Source: CBDCVN01 sp965223045 (GTDB lineage Bacteria; Deinococcota; Deinococci; Deinococcales; Trueperaceae). Taken from it: a DNA stretch of 64,000 nucleotides. How positions within the stretch are numbered: position 1 is the first letter of the stretch; every line of letters starts with the position of its first letter. Position numbers and translations under genes: made by a program. Below are positions 61,984 through 64,000 of the stretch, piece after piece. The stretch is taken from assembly GCA_965223045.1 (NCBI GenBank), contig CBDCVN010000013.1, forward strand, positions 3,534,001 through 3,598,000, written 5' to 3'. The notes under the pieces were generated by a model that saw nothing but the letters and a program-made list of their open reading frames with translations, was not told the DNA's origin and searched no databases.

Positions 61984-63714
61984 TTAATCTTGTTCTTCTG
62001 CCTCTAATAGTAAATCAGCTAAATCATCACTACCTTGTTCCACACCTTCTTGGTCACCCTCTTTAGCTGCTTGACGTATATCGGCCATGACCCCGGCTAT
62101 TGAGCTAGCAAGGTCACTTGTTAAATCAGCACTATCAAGTGCTTCTTTAGCTCTTTCGATGAGTGCTACAGTTTCTTCATCAAGAACAATACTTTGTTGA
62201 TCTGCACTTAGGGCCTCGAGCTTATTCCGGCTTTGGTTAAGTTCATCTGTACTCATACGCTGACGAGTAGCTTGTAAAGTCTGAGTCGTCTTTTTCTTGT
62301 CTCCATACTGCTGCACAGTCACTTCTAAAATACCGCTAACATCTAAATTAAAATCAATGGTCACATCAGTTAAACCATCACGGCGATTAGGAGTAAGGTT
62401 CTCCACCATAAACTCGCCTAGCAAAGTGTTCTTAGAAGCAACACGTTCTTCACCCTGATAAACCTTGGTATGTATTTTGTCCTGCCCAGGGAACAAAGTT
62501 GTATAAGTATTACTCTTTTTAATAGGTATGGTGCTATTGCGATTAATAAGCGGATCAAAATTATCTCTACGCAACTTTCCCCTAACTACGTGTGCAGTTT
62601 CTATTCCTAAAGAAAGAGGGGTAACATCAACTAAAATAGCATCAACATCATCACCAGCAATAATTCCTCCCTGAACTGCAGCTCCTAAAGCTACTACTGC
62701 ATCAGGATCAATTTCCAGGCGAGGATTTTGCTTTAACTTCTCTTTAGTTGCCTCCCAAATAATAGGCATACGTGTAGAACCACCCACTAGAAGCACATGA
62801 TCAATATCATTAACCTCAAGTTCAGCATCTTTTAAAGCCTTATCTACAAGAGTTAAAGTGCGTTTTAGGATTTCTTCAGAAAGTTCCTCAAGCTCACCAC
62901 GACTCAATTCACGGTTTAAATTCAATGGAGTTCCATCTTTTTCAGCCAAAAATTCTAAGATTACTTTGGTATAAGGTTCATTGGAAAGGGCTATTTTAGC
63001 TTCTTCAGAAGCTCGTATAAGTCTTGCCCAAGCTTGAGTTTGCTTTTTTAAGTCAATACCGTGCTCCTCAGAAAATTCTTCTGCTAGCATTTCAGCTAGT
63101 AGAAGATCAATATCATCACCACCCAAATGATTATCACCAGAGGTAGCACGTACATCTACTACTCCATCGCTAAGATCAATAACAGAAACATCAAAAGTCC
63201 CACCGCCAAAGTCGTAAGCTAGCACTTTCAAATCTTCGACCTTATCCATACCATAGGCCAAAGCAGCAGCGGTAGGCTCATTAATTATACGCTCAACTTT
63301 AAAGCCTGCGATCTCCCCTGCTTCTAAAGTTGCTTGACGCTGCACTTCATTAAAGTAAGCAGGTACAGTTATTACTACCCTATCAAACTTTTCACCTCTA
63401 TTAGATTCTGCTGCTTCCTTAAGCTTTTTTAGAATAAAAGCAGAAATTTCTTGTGGTGTATACTTTTTTCCACCCATTTCTACTTTTTCTCTAGTACCCA
63501 TCTTACGTTTAATAGATTGAATAGTACTTTCAGGAGCCACTACCCATTGGTTGCGTGCGGGCATACCTACTAAAAGTTCCCCATTAGAAACTCCTACCAC
63601 TGAGGGCATGGTAGGCTTATCATCAACAGGAATAAGTGTAGGTTTACCATCTTCAATAACTGCTACAGCAGAATTAGTAGTTCCTAAATCAATACCTAAT
63701 ATTTTCTCAGACAT
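61984..63714 (-). CDS. dnaK: Hsp70 chaperone DnaK
   Basis: The 576-residue protein begins EKILGIDLGTTNSAVAVIED. Phosphate loops and signature are VITVPAYFNEVQRQATLEAG, IINEPTAAALAYGMD, VLAYDFGGGTFDVSVIDLSD and DHVLLVGGSTRMPIIWEATK. The substrate-binding beta-domain includes DVTPLSLGIETAHVV and STIPIKKSNTYTTLFPGQ. The lid is short: the protein ends soon after RQAAKEGDQEGVEQGSDDLA, without the Gly-rich region and EEVD-like tail found in 600-640-residue DnaK proteins. It may be a second, specialised copy. A partial acidic gene lies upstream. Confidence 0.9.
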   Translation of the reverse strand: MSEKILGIDLGTTNSAVAVIEDGKPTLIPVDDKPTMPSVVGVSNGELLVGMPARNQWVVAPESTIQSIKRKMGTREKVEMGGKKYTPQEISAFILKKLKEAAESNRGEKFDRVVITVPAYFNEVQRQATLEAGEIAGFKVERIINEPTAAALAYGMDKVEDLKVLAYDFGGGTFDVSVIDLSDGVVDVRATSGDNHLGGDDIDLLLAEMLAEEFSEEHGIDLKKQTQAWARLIRASEEAKIALSNEPYTKVILEFLAEKDGTPLNLNRELSRGELEELSEEILKRTLTLVDKALKDAELEVNDIDHVLLVGGSTRMPIIWEATKEKLKQNPRLEIDPDAVVALGAAVQGGIIAGDDVDAILVDVTPLSLGIETAHVVRGKLRRDNFDPLINRNSTIPIKKSNTYTTLFPGQDKIHTKVYQGEERVASKNTLLGEFMVENLTPNRRDGLTDVTIDFNLDVSGILEVTVQQYGDKKKTTQTLQATRQRMSTDELNQSRNKLEALSADQQSIVLDEETVALIERAKEALDSADLTSDLASSIAGVMADIRQAAKEGDQEGVEQGSDDLADLLLEAEEQD

Positions 63715-63883
63715 AATTAAGACTGATCTCCTTAAAATTTAGTGGCTTTACTTAGAATCATTACTAGTGTTATTGGGCTGATCATTTTCCTTTAACTCGT
63801 CTCTTTTTTCTAGAACTTCTACCGATTTTGTGGTAGCATCTTCTTTAGATCTATGCTCTACTTTTTCTAAAGATGTCTTTAGT

Positions 63884-64000
63884 TTACTTTACTGTAGAAT
63901 CTTCTTTGCTCGAAGCTTGTTCACCTTCAAAATCAGCACTATCTGGAATAGTTTCCTTCTCTTGGCCTGCGGCCTCCTCAGCTGAAGCTTCTAAAGGATC
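63884..64000 (-). CDS. C-terminal end of an acidic protein upstream of dnaK (partial)
   Basis: The frame is open from the window edge to TAA at 63884 and encodes 38 residues, very acidic (SAEEAAGQEKETIPDS, then SSKEDSTVK). Just after that stop another frame continues with similar residues (LEKVEHRSKEDATTKSVEV ... NTSNDSK, stop near 63753). The repeat of SKED-A/S-T suggests a frameshift or early stop in a longer acidic tail. The main body lies outside the window, so the identity is open. Confidence 0.4.
   Translation of the reverse strand, partial: DPLEASAEEAAGQEKETIPDSADFEGEQASSKEDSTVK

Noticed and set aside
1..64000. CRISPR array or cas genes
   Set aside because: No regularly spaced direct repeats of 25-40 bases and no Cas-like proteins were seen on either strand.

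Overview
The window is low in G+C (roughly 37% by eye) and comes from a bacterium with an outer membrane: it has a LolA-like lipoprotein carrier, a PapD-like periplasmic chaperone, a large usher-like barrel protein and many Sec signal peptides. The SARP-type regulator, the three roadblock (MglB-like) proteins, a sugar dehydrogenase fused to cytochrome c, and the DUF937, Nif3 and ClpA genes together would suit a Deinococcota-like lineage. No rRNA or marker tree is available, so this placement is a low-confidence inference. The octamer GCTCGAGC occurs 14 times by eye where about 0.2 would be expected, a genome signature like HIP1 of cyanobacteria.

Bases 1-12000 hold the 3' end of an extracellular contractile injection system (eCIS) locus. 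It contains a partial J-like baseplate protein, a tail protein I-like wedge protein and a 1495-residue DUF6519/beta-helix protein. Two DUF4157 cargo proteins follow; they share an almost identical N-terminal region and have unrelated C-terminal ends. The first carries a HAE...CxxxC deaminase-like signature. Sheath, tube and ATPase genes would lie to the left, outside the window.

Bases 12000-24700 are an accessory and decaying region. It holds an intact VapBC-like pair, a broken HigBA pair, a third antitoxin remnant, an Rpn-type nuclease, and a small zinc-ribbon gene behind a hairpin. A 3' half tRNA-Met lies beside a truncated integrase, which indicates an attachment site. Insertion sequences of the IS5, IS701 and IS1634 types and the 3' end of a group II intron are also present.

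Bases 24700-31800, minus strand, encode what looks like an unusual chaperone-usher-type surface assembly system: a pilin-like protein, a PapD-like chaperone, two more pilin-like proteins and an 1122-residue barrel protein with SdrD_B-like domains. To its right, bases 32166-34726 are an IS5-type element interrupted by an IS4-type element that itself carries a small MITE-like insert. An IS630 transposase follows.

Bases 36800-64000 are mostly housekeeping genes: a SARP-like regulator, the dehydrogenase-cytochrome fusion, a TPR lipoprotein-like protein, aroA, three roadblock genes, comF, tex, an ABC permease with a LolA-like partner, a TlpA/CcdA pair, tRNA-Ser(CGA), clpA, DUF937, a magnesium-chelatase-like ATPase, a Nif3-like protein, tmk, comEA and dnaK. 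The roadblock-comF-tex block is flanked by two copies of a convergent two-gene cassette of unknown function. Each copy has the same ATGACCT/AGGTCAT operator-like palindrome in front of its small minus-strand gene.
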